Shown one piece after another: positions 63,061 through 64,000 of a stretch of DNA of 64,000 bases; position 1 is the stretch's first letter, and every line of letters begins with the position of its first letter. Source of the DNA: Semisulcospira habei (Eukaryota > Mollusca > Gastropoda > Semisulcospiridae); NCBI GenBank assembly GCA_036245525.1, contig BTPG01000006.1, positions 96,309,598 to 96,373,597 on the forward strand, read 5' to 3'. Made by a program: the position numbers and the translations under genes. A model generated the notes under the pieces. The model was not told the origin of the DNA, did not search any database, and saw only the letters and a list, made by a program, of their open reading frames with translations.

Positions 63061-63639
63061 CTAACATTTGACGTATCAGAAAATCAACTTTGCAATTTTC
63101 TTGCTGATTTTCACGCCTAGGGCTTACAGGTCACAATTTGACCTAATTCTACCCCAGGGCCGGGACAAACAGCAGGCTTATGCAAACATGATGAAAAATC
63201 ATGCCGGTATTAATGAGAAGATAGTTTCTTTCGTAAAAGAAAAGTTAAAGTTATGTTAGCTGTTTTACTAATGACTCCGAAAAATGAGTGCAGAAAACTG
63301 TCTGATTTTCACACCTAGGGCATACAGGTCACAATTGACCTAATCGAACTCGACAGCCGAGACAAACTGTAGGCTTATGTAAATACCGTATACAAAAAAA
63401 AAATCATGCGATTATGAATGAGAAGATTGTTTGTTTGGGTTTTTTTCGTAAAAAAAAATTCAGTTGTTTTAAGATTAACCCATTTAATGCGTGAAATTAA
63501 TCCCAACAAACTTGAAAATATATTTTTTCCCAAAATATTTAATTATCACTCAAAAGGTTCTAGAGGTACAATGCTGGTTAACGAACTCATTCAATATCTC
63601 CCTTTTATCTAGCTATATGCAAAATATCTAGTAAAAATA
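63061..63639. repeat. Two diverged direct copies of a small module
   Basis: TTTTCACGCCTAGGGCTTAC...GGTCACAATTTGACCTAA (63108) and TTTTCACACCTAGGGCATAC...GGTCACAATTGACCTAA (63305) are about 197 bp apart and share GACAAAC and CAGGCTTATG-like sequence. Confidence 0.65.
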
Positions 63640-63790
63640 AAAAACATTACGGACTCCATTGTGGATCAACCGGTTGTTGTGAAACGGCCATTTTCTCGCC
63701 AATGGGCATCTTAATCAAAACCTCGAAGAAAAGGTCCCGAGATTATTCTTTTAGGGACAATATCCTAAAATTTCGAGCTTGTGAGTCCTC
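63640..63790 (+). repeat. Dispersed repeat R, partial copy 3
   Basis: CATTACGGACTCCATTGTGG with ATCAACCGGTT resembles the start of repeat R at 40044-40075. The rest is diverged. Confidence 0.45.
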
Positions 63791-63813
63791 AAACGAGGGC
63801 TCTAGTCGCTGTC

Positions 63814-63929
<116 letters not shown>

Positions 63930-63934
63930 CAGAA

Positions 63935-64000
63935 ATGCAGGGGTGATATACATATCCTAGGTGATTTTAATGTTGATTTGTTAAAAGACTGTTACTCTTC
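63935..64000 (+). mobile_element. Edge of a LINE endonuclease domain
   Basis: The frame reads [19 protein letters not shown] up to the window end. GDFN is the catalytic Asp-Asn motif of APE-type LINE endonucleases. The element is cut by the window edge and appears 5'-truncated next to the CT repeat. Confidence 0.6.

Overview
The window looks like intron-rich, repeat-laden DNA of a marine invertebrate, most probably a mollusc. The reasons are long dinucleotide microsatellites, several decayed non-LTR retrotransposon (LINE) types, a tRNA-derived SINE, a Tc1/mariner element, swarms of palindromic MITEs, and one metazoan-type gene split by GT-AG introns. The species call is inference; the repeat load and gene structure are read directly. 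Nothing suggests a prokaryote: no operons, no CRISPR, no rRNA.

The only host gene I can support lies on the minus strand from about 53.75 kb down to 19.73 kb. Nine exons join in frame (173, 231, 88, 96, 146, 150, 130, 254 and 222 bp) to give 495 residues of an SLC17-type (sialin/vesicular glutamate transporter-like) major facilitator transporter ending at a stop codon. The first, N-terminal coding exon was not found. The protein keeps the SLC17 framework, but residues that are usually charged or polar in TM1, TM4 and TM7 are replaced, so it is a divergent member of unknown substrate.

Layout: 1-2.3 kb, a LINE interrupted by a second LINE. 2.3-3.4 kb, dinucleotide repeats. 5.7-6.9 kb, a minus-strand CR1-like LINE. 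10.3-11.2 kb, a degenerate tandem array. 13.7-15.8 kb, a 2 kb inverted-repeat element (called X here) flanked on both sides by GT repeats. 15.9-16.9 kb, a duplicated repeat with a 27-bp minisatellite. 18.6-19.8 kb, chained TTAA-flanked MITEs. 19.7-53.8 kb, the transporter gene, whose introns hold an RTE-like LINE inside a MITE, tandem repeats (25.2-27.5 kb), a second element X containing a nearly full-length I-group LINE (29.4-37.3 kb), a SINE (37.6-37.9 kb), a Tc1/mariner copy (42.1-43.7 kb) and an L2/CR1-group LINE (about 46.1-50.4 kb). 54-64 kb holds second copies of several repeats and the edge of another LINE.

The main theme is close contact between mobile DNA and splicing. Palindromic MITEs or CA/TG microsatellites lie within 6-30 nt of six splice sites, one short intron is largely MITE-like, and the last codons plus the stop codon lie in the arm of a palindromic MITE. 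The same palindromes recur more than twenty times and several share TTAA target sites end to end.
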